This document shows positions 1 to 5,270 of a stretch of 5,270 bases of DNA, one piece after another. This stretch comes from Vulcanimicrobiota bacterium (GTDB lineage Bacteria > Vulcanimicrobiota > Vulcanimicrobiia > Vulcanimicrobiales > Vulcanimicrobiaceae): positions 1 to 5,270 of the forward strand of contig JASHTE010000085.1 in the NCBI GenBank assembly GCA_030040695.1, read 5' to 3'. The stretch's first letter is position 1, and each line of letters starts with the position of its first letter. The notes under the pieces were generated by a model that saw only the letters and a program-made list of their open reading frames with translations, did no database searches and had not been told where the DNA came from. The position numbers were made by a program, and so were the translations under genes.

Positions 1-4
1 GTCT

Positions 5-1438
5 TTAGTAGCCGTCTTCCTTGACGACGCAAGGAGACATAACCGCCTCCTTCATGCCGTGGATCAGGCGTTTGTCGGCAGGCGCTACGGTTGCAAGCAC
101 GCCCCCGAGCTTCACGCCTTCGCCGACCACGAAGTAGTAGGGACAGAGACGCACTCGTCCGTCGAAGTGCGCGATTTCGTCTTTGGCACGATCGAAGTAG
201 GGCTGACGGAGGCGCTTTCCCTTGTAGAAACGCTGGAGCACGTACGGCGTGCGGTCGAAGGAGGCGAGTGCGCCCTCGAGTGTCCGTGTCCACTCTTCCT
301 TAGTGAGATCGTTGGCAATCTTTACGCCGCGCGAGCCCCAGGCGAGCTCGGAGAACCCGGAGGGCTTCGTTACGAAGTCGCGCTCCGTCTTGCTCAGGTC
401 GAGCAGTTGCCGCCAGTCGTTGACCGGTATGCCGTTGGCGACGAGCTCATCGATTGAGGCTTGCGGCGGAAGCGGACGAGGGTCGAGCACCCAGGTTCGC
501 GGCATGAGCCCATGCAGGCGATCGTAGGCGTCCTCGCCCATCTCGCTGCGCCATAGGGGCGCGAGCGCGGGGTGATGCAACAGCGCAAAGGCGAGCTTCT
601 CCTCGAGCTGCGCTTTCGGCGGCGGAGTCATCTTCACGCGCGCATGACGCGCGGCGTAGAGCATGAGCTCCTGTTTTGGAATGTTGAAGAGATCGAACAG
701 CTCGAAGTTGCGGTAGAGAACGTGGAGCCGCTCCTCGCGTCCGTCAGGAAGGCGCACGAAGAGACCATCTTCGGTGAAGACGATGTCCTGCGGCGCGCAG
801 ACGTACACGTTGCCCAAGCCGAGCCGGTCGATCGCTTCAGCGAGCCAGCGCATCTCGGGGCGGTAATCCCCGGACTCGTCGGAGACCACGATCGCGGCGG
901 TCGCGTCGGTTCTCCCGCTCGAGCTGCGCAACATCTCGGCAAACGCACGCGGCATACCATCGGGTCCGCCGATCGACTCGATGCCGAGTTTGCAATACGC
1001 CTCCGCCATCGCGCCGACGAAACCGAGGCCGCCGGGGATACTGTCGAGCTCGGTCGCGACGAAGCCGTCGTCGATGAGAAGCAGGTCGGGGCGTATGACG
1101 CCCGGCACGTCCTGTTTGAAGCGATTCTGTCGCGCGAGCCTGACGATGCTATCGGGTTTTCCACGGTCGAGGTACTCGGAAATAAACGACGGCGCGGTGC
1201 CACGTACGCTGCGCAGATAGAGCGTGTTGAGCGCGCGATAGAAGGCGAAGAGGTCCTTGCCGATGTGCTCGATTCTCTCGAGCGAACGCGGCGAGAGGGG
1301 GAAAGGCTCAGGGCTGATGCGCCAGGCGATGCGCTCGCCCTCCTCCTCGACTCGGAACAGTCCGGGCGGAATCGCCTCGTAGAGAAAATGCGCCTGATCT
1401 CTCGCGGTGAGGTTGGGTTGAATCGCCGTACAGCCCAC
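5..1438 (-). CDS. Uncharacterised ATP-grasp-like protein
   Basis: A 477-residue protein of unknown function, complete, starting at a GTG and ending at TAA. No signal peptide or membrane segment is evident, so it is probably cytoplasmic. Residues 116-140 hold RPDLLLIDDGF followed by TELDSIPGGLG, an acidic and glycine-rich segment that resembles the substrate-side region of ligases of the glutathionylspermidine-synthase type. Residues 355-372 read FVTKPSGF then WGSRGVKI, which looks like the ATP-binding lysine (K358) and glycine-rich loop of an ATP-grasp fold. Residues 398-406 (PYVLQRFYK) resemble the strand that contacts adenine. The C-terminus (CPYYFVVGEG, then LGGVLATVAP) could supply the remaining core strands. 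If so, it would be a carboxylate-amine ligase with unknown substrate. The ATP-grasp call is inferred from motif appearance only. There is no good Shine-Dalgarno; a GGGGA lies about 14 bases upstream. No ATG occurs near the N-terminus, so GTG is the best start. It is transcribed divergently from the Moa operon. Confidence 0.8.
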   Translation of the reverse strand: MGCTAIQPNLTARDQAHFLYEAIPPGLFRVEEEGERIAWRISPEPFPLSPRSLERIEHIGKDLFAFYRALNTLYLRSVRGTAPSFISEYLDRGKPDSIVRLARQNRFKQDVPGVIRPDLLLIDDGFVATELDSIPGGLGFVGAMAEAYCKLGIESIGGPDGMPRAFAEMLRSSSGRTDATAAIVVSDESGDYRPEMRWLAEAIDRLGLGNVYVCAPQDIVFTEDGLFVRLPDGREERLHVLYRNFELFDLFNIPKQELMLYAARHARVKMTPPPKAQLEEKLAFALLHHPALAPLWRSEMGEDAYDRLHGLMPRTWVLDPRPLPPQASIDELVANGIPVNDWRQLLDLSKTERDFVTKPSGFSELAWGSRGVKIANDLTKEEWTRTLEGALASFDRTPYVLQRFYKGKRLRQPYFDRAKDEIAHFDGRVRLCPYYFVVGEGVKLGGVLATVAPADKRLIHGMKEAVMSPCVVKEDGY

Positions 1439-1503
1439 GAGGCTATAAGGTTCCCCGTCGGCGCCTCGGTTTCACCCTTCGTCGCCTATTTGACGGCCCA
1501 GGG

Positions 1504-1516
1504 TATCCTATAGGAT
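1504..1516 (+). promoter_or_regulatory. Possible -10 element and palindrome at operon start
   Basis: Positions 1504-1509 read TATCCT, a 4 of 6 match to the bacterial -10 hexamer, and end five bases before the ATG at 1515. That spacing would place the transcription start at or next to the ATG, so the HAD gene may have a leaderless mRNA. The same stretch contains a perfect 12-base palindrome, ATCCTATAGGAT (1505-1516), that runs into the start codon. No convincing -35 is seen at normal spacing: the TTGACG at 1490-1495 is only eight bases from the hexamer. A palindrome at this place could also be an operator or chance. Inference from sequence only. Confidence 0.3.
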
Positions 1517-2327
1517 GGTGTCCGTTGACCTCGTCGCCCTTGACCTCGACGGGACGCTGCTCGACTCCCACGAGCAGGTCTCGGAGGCAAACCGTGCCGC
1601 AATCGCCGCAACGCTCGCTGAGGGCGTCCGCGTCGTGCTCGTCACGGGGCGCGGCGTTGAGGCTCCGACAGAGATCGCACGCAACCTCGGCATCTCGCTC
1701 CCGGTAATCTGCTGCCACGGGGCGCTCACGAAGGACGTCCAAACCGGGAAGACCATCGGGCACATTCCGATCCCCCTCGTCTACGCGAAGCCGCTGCTTC
1801 GATACGCGGAGGAGAGGTCGCTCGACGTCGCCGTCTACGTCGAAGAGCGCTTCTATCGCATCAATACGGCGCGTCACTACATGAGCGACATGCGGGGTCC
1901 GGAGTGGGACGAGATTGCAACCTTCGACGGGCTCCCTCGTCTGGCGCCGACCTTCTTGCGCTTTCTCGGACGTGACGCAGCCGAGGCTGTGCGCGAGGCG
2001 TTTGCCGAGCTTCCACTCCACTTTAAGTTCGAACGCTGGGGCGAGTTCGAGGAATGTGCGGTAACGAGCCGCGAGGCCACGAAGAAGCGGGCGCTGGAGA
2101 ATCTATGCAAGACGTACGGCATCGCGCGCGAGCGGGTGCTCGCGATCGGCGACTCGCGCAATGACGTGCCGATGCTGCGTTGGGCTGGTATCGGCGTTGT
2201 GATGGGCAACGCGGAGCCCGACGTCAGGCGCGCCGTCGGACGCGTCACCGCCTCGAACGATGACGATGGTGTTACGCGTGCTATCGAACGATACGTGCTG
2301 GCCGGCGAGCGCACGCGCTCCGCGTGA
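1515..2327 (+). CDS. Cof-type HAD-superfamily phosphatase
   Basis: A 270-residue cytoplasmic HAD hydrolase of the Cof/IIB class, the usual length for the family, expected to remove phosphate from a small phosphorylated metabolite in a Mg-dependent reaction. All four HAD motifs are visible: motif I DLDGTLLD with nucleophile D10 and acid/base D12; motif II VTGR with T44; motif III lysine around K190 in ATKKRAL; motif IV GDSRNDVPML with D213 and D217 for metal binding. Residues of about 80-180 form the C2-type cap that sets substrate choice. One oddity is CCHGA at 66-70, where most Cof proteins have NGA. The ATG at 1515 is chosen because motif I must lie about ten residues in; there is little Shine-Dalgarno. 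It is the first gene of the Moa unit, and its stop overlaps the moaD start by four bases (GTGA). The substrate cannot be told from sequence; a sugar phosphate or flavin/pyridoxal-type phosphate would be typical of the class. Confidence 0.9.
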   Translation: MVSVDLVALDLDGTLLDSHEQVSEANRAAIAATLAEGVRVVLVTGRGVEAPTEIARNLGISLPVICCHGALTKDVQTGKTIGHIPIPLVYAKPLLRYAEERSLDVAVYVEERFYRINTARHYMSDMRGPEWDEIATFDGLPRLAPTFLRFLGRDAAEAVREAFAELPLHFKFERWGEFEECAVTSREATKKRALENLCKTYGIARERVLAIGDSRNDVPMLRWAGIGVVMGNAEPDVRRAVGRVTASNDDDGVTRAIERYVLAGERTRSA

Positions 2328-2569
2328 AGGTTCGAGTTCTCGCTTTCGCGCGCGTTCGCGAAGTACTCGAGGACGGCGTTCGAAGTCTCGAGCTGAGGGA
2401 GGGAGCTCGCGTCGCCGATGCCTGGAGCGCGCTCGCTGCCGAGAAACCGGAGCTCGCGTTGCTCGCGAGCTCGACACGTATCGCGCAAAACGGGCGGCTC
2501 GTCGAACTGGGCGAGGTGCTGCACGAAGGTGATGAGCTGGCGCTGCTGCCTCCGAGCGGCGGCGGGTGA
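2324..2569 (+). CDS. moaD: MoaD, molybdopterin synthase small subunit (sulfur carrier)
   Basis: An 81-residue ubiquitin-fold sulfur carrier, the normal length for MoaD. It begins directly with a beta strand (KVRVLAFARVREVL) and ends in LLPPSGGG, the exposed diglycine tail of MoaD-type proteins. The terminal glycine would be adenylated by MoeB, converted to a thiocarboxylate, and inserted into MoaE to deliver sulfur to precursor Z (cPMP). The middle has the family-like NGRLVELGEVLHEGDELALLPP pattern, broken here as NGR, then GDELALLPP at about 69-77. The tail has three glycines (79-81) where many MoaD proteins end SGG after a hydrophobic residue; this should not affect function. The start is the GTG at 2324, which overlaps the HAD stop as GTGA and sets the first strand at the very N-terminus. 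Its location just before moaE and upstream of a MoeB fusion supports a molybdopterin role rather than thiamine synthesis (ThiS). Confidence 0.92.
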   Translation: MKVRVLAFARVREVLEDGVRSLELREGARVADAWSALAAEKPELALLASSTRIAQNGRLVELGEVLHEGDELALLPPSGGG

Positions 2570-2982
2570 TGTTCGCGATAACGCGAGATCGGATCGAGGT
2601 CGCGGCTCTCGAGGAATCGTTGCGTAGCGGCTCCGATGGCGCGGTCGTGATTTTTACCGGGAAAGTGCGCGAGCAAGCCGAGGACGGACGCGACGTCGTC
2701 GCGCTCGAGTACGAGGCGCACGAGGGTATGGCGCTTGCACAGTTCGCGCGCATCGCCGATGACGTTCGCGCTCTCCACGGCGACGTGCAAATCGCGATCG
2801 TCCATCGCATCGGCACGCTTCCGGTCGGAGAGGTCGCGGTCATGGTCGCAGTTGCTGCACCGCATCGCCGGCAGGCGTTCGACGCGTGCTCTCTCGCCGT
2901 CGACCGACTGAAGTCGACAGCCCCGATCTGGAAGAAGGAGCGCTACGCGGACGGCACGGAGCGCTGGCGCGAGAACCCGTGA
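2566..2982 (+). CDS. moaE: MoaE, molybdopterin synthase catalytic subunit
   Basis: A 138-residue protein, close to the 150 residues of E. coli MoaE. It forms the MoaD2-MoaE2 heterotetramer that turns cyclic pyranopterin monophosphate into molybdopterin by adding two sulfurs from MoaD thiocarboxylate. Recognisable family signatures in order are GAVVIFTGKVR (25-35, with R35), LEYEAHEGMA (47-56), HRIGTLPVGE (80-89), APHRRQAF (98-105, with H100 and R101), and LKSTAPIWKKE (115-125). K116 and K123 keep the seven-residue spacing of the essential lysines 119 and 126 of the E. coli enzyme, and the active-site residues all appear intact. The start is ambiguous between GTG at 2566, giving a GTGA overlap with moaD like the other junctions, and ATG at 2569, giving a one-base TGATG overlap; they differ by one residue. 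It lies directly between moaD and the alpha/beta hydrolase gene. Confidence 0.95.
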   Translation: MMFAITRDRIEVAALEESLRSGSDGAVVIFTGKVREQAEDGRDVVALEYEAHEGMALAQFARIADDVRALHGDVQIAIVHRIGTLPVGEVAVMVAVAAPHRRQAFDACSLAVDRLKSTAPIWKKERYADGTERWRENP

Positions 2983-3695
2983 AGCTGGTGTTGGAGCGTA
3001 TTGCCGCGCAGCGCAACGAAATCGCGGTGCTGCACTACGTTCCCCGGATGCCGCGCCGCGCGTCAATCGTTTCGGCGCACGGCTACTCATCCTCGAAACA
3101 GAATCTCGATCCCCTTTGCGCTTTTCTTGCTGCACACGGCTTCGAGATGTACAGCCTTGACTTTCCGGGGCACAAGCTCGGCGCGAGTGGAGGAAGGCTG
3201 CGCGATTTCGAAGACTGCCTCGACGCAATGAGCGCGATCGTTGCCCGCGTGGCTGCGGAGCACGACTACCCGTATCTGCTCGGACATAGCCTCGGCGCAC
3301 TCACTGCGATCGTTACGGCGGCGCGCGAGGATCGGGTTCGTGGGGTCGTCGCAATCGCGACGGGCTACGGCAGGCCGGCGGCTCTGACTGCGCTGCAAAA
3401 GACGTTCACGACTGACTTGCGCGCCGAATACGTCGACGGCGCTACGCTGCCCGAGCTCTTTGCAGACGTCGATCACCGCCTCGACGAAGCACTGCCGCGC
3501 CTAGCGGGGCGCCCGGTGCTCTACGTGGCCGCCGAGCATGATGCGATGGTCTCCGTTTCGAGCGTGACGAGGCTCTTCGAGCGAGCGCCCGAACCGAAAC
3601 GCTTCGTGCGCGTCGAGAGCAATCACACCGCCGCCGCCGAATACGCTCGAACCCCGGTCCTCCAATGGCTGAACGAGTTGCACCCAAAGACATGA
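2979..3695 (+). CDS. Alpha/beta hydrolase of unknown substrate
   Basis: A 238-residue cytoplasmic alpha/beta-fold hydrolase with no signal peptide. The oxyanion-hole region is SAHGYSSSK (32-40). The next strand, LDFPGHKLGAS (60-70), resembles the D-x-x-G-H-G-x-S region of esterase and lysophospholipase types. The nucleophile elbow is GHSLG with S104. Likely acid D188 lies in YVAAEHDAMVS and the histidine is H216 in ESNHTAAA, so the catalytic triad looks complete. It should cleave an ester, thioester or similar bond, but nothing shows the substrate. The frame stays open further upstream through moaE, but the GTG at 2979 is chosen because it overlaps the moaE stop as GTGA and leaves a short strand before the first core strand. 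It sits inside a molybdopterin operon, overlapping moaE on one side and the MoeB fusion on the other. That suggests co-translation, not a proven role in cofactor synthesis. Confidence 0.88.
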   Translation: MKLVLERIAAQRNEIAVLHYVPRMPRRASIVSAHGYSSSKQNLDPLCAFLAAHGFEMYSLDFPGHKLGASGGRLRDFEDCLDAMSAIVARVAAEHDYPYLLGHSLGALTAIVTAAREDRVRGVVAIATGYGRPAALTALQKTFTTDLRAEYVDGATLPELFADVDHRLDEALPRLAGRPVLYVAAEHDAMVSVSSVTRLFERAPEPKRFVRVESNHTAAAEYARTPVLQWLNELHPKT

Positions 3696-4798
3696 TCGCC
3701 GAGCTGACTGCGCGCGAGTTGCGCCGATACAGTCGGCATCTCCTAATTCCCGAGATCGGGCTTAGCGGGCAAGAGCGTCTGGCGACCGCGCGCGTCCTCG
3801 TCGTCGGCGCGGGGGGCCTCGGCTCGCCGGTGCTGCAGTATCTCGCAGCCGCGGGTGTCGGGCGCATCGGCATCGCCGACGACGACGTCGTCGACGAGAC
3901 GAACCTCCAACGCCAAACGCTCTTCGTGACGAGCGATATCGGGCGCCCCAAGGCCGAAGCTGCCGCAGAGCGCGTGCGGGCAATTAATCCGTTCGTGGGA
4001 GCCGACGCGATCGGTGCGCGCTTCGAGCAACGCAATGCACGAGCGCTCGTCGCGCTGTACGACGTCGTGCTCGATTGCAGCGATCGCTTTCCGACGCGTT
4101 ACCTCGTGAACGATGCCTGCGTGCTCGAGGGAAAACCCGACGTGTACGCCTCGATCTTTCGCTTCGACGGACAAGTCGCCGTCTTCACGCGAGATGGGCC
4201 ATGCTATCGCTGTCTCTATCCGGAGCCGCCGCCTTCGATGAGCGTTCCCACCTGCGCGGAGGGTGGCGTCCTGGGCGTCCTTGCAGGCATCGTCGGAGCC
4301 TGGCAGGCGAACGAGGCGCTGAAGCTGCTGCTCGGAATCGGCGAGCCCCTCGTGGGTCGCCTGATGTTGATCGACGCGTTGAGTGCTCGGACGCGCGAAG
4401 TGCACTTCCAGCGAGATGTACGCTGCGTGCTCTGCGGGGAGTCGCCGAAACTCGACGACGCCATCGAGATACGCGACGAGGAGCAGGAGAGCATCGAGGA
4501 GATAGACGCCTGCGAGCTCCGCGCGGCGCTGCAGGAGTGGCGGTTGCTGGATGTCCGCGAGCCGCACGAGGCCGTGCTCGGCGTGCTTCCGGGAGCCCTG
4601 CACATTCCGGCGAGCCGCCTGGATGCAAGCCTTCACGAGCTCGACAGCGCGCAACGGTATATCGTTGCGTGTCGCGTCGGCGTGAAGTCGCGCTGGGCCA
4701 CGCGGCGACTGCGTGAGGCCGGCTTCACACGGGTGCGGCATCTGCGCGGCGGTTTACTGGCGTATGCTGCACAGGACGAGTCCTTCGCGTTCTTCTGA
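3692..4798 (+). CDS. moeB: MoeB-type adenylyltransferase fused to a rhodanese domain
   Basis: A 368-residue fusion of the MoeZ/MoeBR/MOCS3 type. Residues 1-250 are the E1-like ThiF/MoeB domain, which adenylates the C-terminal glycine of MoaD. Visible are the RYSRH arginine region (12-16), ATP loop GAGGLGSP (39-46), NLQRQ (71-75) with R74, K87 in GRPKAE, DCSDRF with D131, zinc cysteine pairs C171/C174 and C245/C248, and C188 in PTCAEGG. An acidic linker (about 259-270) leads to a C-terminal rhodanese domain (about 271-368) with LLDVREPHE, PGALHIP and active-site CRVGVKS, where C327 would carry the persulfide. The intact cysteine suggests it both activates and sulfurates MoaD. The ATG at 3692 is preferred over the in-frame ATG at 3665: it overlaps the hydrolase stop as ATGA, and the resulting AEL...E-L-R-R-Y-S-R start aligns with that of E. 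coli MoeB. A thiamine (ThiF) role is possible but less likely beside moaD-moaE. Confidence 0.93.
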   Translation: MIAELTARELRRYSRHLLIPEIGLSGQERLATARVLVVGAGGLGSPVLQYLAAAGVGRIGIADDDVVDETNLQRQTLFVTSDIGRPKAEAAAERVRAINPFVGADAIGARFEQRNARALVALYDVVLDCSDRFPTRYLVNDACVLEGKPDVYASIFRFDGQVAVFTRDGPCYRCLYPEPPPSMSVPTCAEGGVLGVLAGIVGAWQANEALKLLLGIGEPLVGRLMLIDALSARTREVHFQRDVRCVLCGESPKLDDAIEIRDEEQESIEEIDACELRAALQEWRLLDVREPHEAVLGVLPGALHIPASRLDASLHELDSAQRYIVACRVGVKSRWATRRLREAGFTRVRHLRGGLLAYAAQDESFAFF

Positions 4799-4808
4799 GA
4801 TGCTCTGA

Positions 4809-5270
4809 ATGCGCACGAAGCCATTCGGCAAGACCGGCGTCGATCTTCCGGTGATCGGCCAAGGAACGTGGGATATCCCGGAGCGTGGCGCAGCGGTGCG
4901 CGAGGCAATCGCGACGATTCGCCGCGGCATCGAGCTGGGCATGACGCATCTCGATACCGCCGAGATGTACGGTGCGGGACGTGTCGAGGAGATTCTCGGT
5001 GAGGCCATCGCGGGTGTTTCGCGCAGCTCGATCTTCGTGGCGAGCAAGGTGTTGCCGTCGAATGCGAGTTTCAAGGGAACGATACGGGCCTGCGACGCCT
5101 CGCTCAAGCGCCTTGGCCTCGAGTACCTCGACCTGTACCTTCTGCACTGGCCCGGAGCGCATCCGCTCGAGGAGACGATGAGCGCGCTGGAGAGGCTCGT
5201 CGAGGAAGGCAAGACGCGCTTCATCGGCGTTTCGAACTTCGACGTGCAGGACATGCAACGTGCACGCGGC
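4809..5270 (+). CDS. Aldo/keto reductase, 3' end outside window
   Basis: The first 154 residues of an aldo/keto reductase, open to the window edge, so about half of a normal protein of 270-330 residues. It is an NAD(P)H-dependent reductase of a carbonyl compound in a TIM-barrel fold. The catalytic tetrad is complete: D49 and Y54 in THLDTAEMYG, K80 in VASKV, and H113 in YLLHWPG. GQGTWDIP near residue 17, ERLVEEGKTRFIGVSNFD near the end, and GRVEEILGEAI are also typical; the first motifs recall E. coli YeaE-like members, but the substrate cannot be assigned. The ATG at 4809 starts ten bases after the moeB stop, with a weak GAGA eight bases upstream. Unlike the preceding genes it does not overlap its neighbour. 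It may be read through from the operon, but a functional link with molybdopterin is not shown. Confidence 0.9.
   Translation, partial: MRTKPFGKTGVDLPVIGQGTWDIPERGAAVREAIATIRRGIELGMTHLDTAEMYGAGRVEEILGEAIAGVSRSSIFVASKVLPSNASFKGTIRACDASLKRLGLEYLDLYLLHWPGAHPLEETMSALERLVEEGKTRFIGVSNFDVQDMQRARG

Noticed and set aside
1443..1448. TTATAG on the minus strand four bases before the GTG of the ATP-grasp-like gene, as a -10 box.
   Set aside because: Spacing is too short for a start upstream of the codon and no -35 is visible; the match is weak.
1439..1467. GAGGC (1439-1443) and GCCTC (1463-1467) as a stem in the intergenic region.
   Set aside because: Only five base pairs with a 19-base loop, not enough to call a terminator or riboswitch.
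572..1513. Long open frame on the plus strand (313 codons) opposite the ATP-grasp-like gene.
   Set aside because: It is fully antisense to a frame with clear family-like motifs, has no recognisable domain, and long antisense frames are expected in DNA this GC-rich.
2281..3300. Minus-strand open frame of 339 codons across moaD, moaE and the hydrolase.
   Set aside because: Very rich in Arg, Ser and Ala with no domain signature, and it lies opposite three well-supported genes.
3665..3691. Alternative moeB start giving nine extra residues.
   Set aside because: The ATG at 3692 fits the E. coli MoeB N-terminus and the NTGA overlap pattern of the operon.
3743..4741. Minus-strand open frame of 332 codons opposite the moeB fusion.
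   Set aside because: It mirrors the codon bias of moeB and shows no motif of its own.
4800..4808. Two-codon mini-frame ATG CTC TGA directly before the aldo/keto reductase ATG.
   Set aside because: Too short to judge; nothing else suggests upstream-frame control here, so chance is the simpler explanation.

Overview
The window comes from a bacterial chromosome with high GC content. Genes are tightly packed, GTG start codons are frequent, and Shine-Dalgarno sequences are weak or absent. No RNA gene, insertion sequence, CRISPR array, long repeat or sign of recent transfer is visible. The phylum cannot be fixed from the sequence. The style (GTG starts, NTGA overlaps, a possible leaderless start) would suit an uncultivated high-GC soil lineage such as Eremiobacterota or an actinobacterium-like group, but that is only an impression.

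Layout: positions 5-1438, minus strand, carry a conserved-type protein of unknown function that looks ATP-grasp-like. A 76-bp divergent intergenic region follows (1439-1514). It contains a perfect 12-bp palindrome running into the next start codon. Positions 1515-4798, plus strand, hold five genes in one evident transcription unit: a Cof-type HAD phosphatase, MoaD, MoaE, an alpha/beta hydrolase, and a MoeB-type adenylyltransferase fused to a rhodanese domain. All four junctions between them are 4-base NTGA overlaps. Ten bases further on, a plus-strand aldo/keto reductase starts at 4809 and runs off the window end.

How the genes fit together: MoaD is the small sulfur carrier of molybdopterin synthase and MoaE is its catalytic partner. 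The MoeB-rhodanese fusion has all the parts expected to adenylate the MoaD C-terminal glycine and to supply sulfur through its rhodanese cysteine. The operon therefore encodes the dithiolene-forming step of molybdenum cofactor synthesis together with its sulfur-loading enzyme. The earlier genes (moaA, moaC) and the metal-insertion genes are not in the window. The HAD phosphatase and the alpha/beta hydrolase are locked into the same unit by overlaps but have no assigned role in the pathway. They and the divergent ATP-grasp-like protein are the least explained parts of the window. I do not see a clearly new biological system here.
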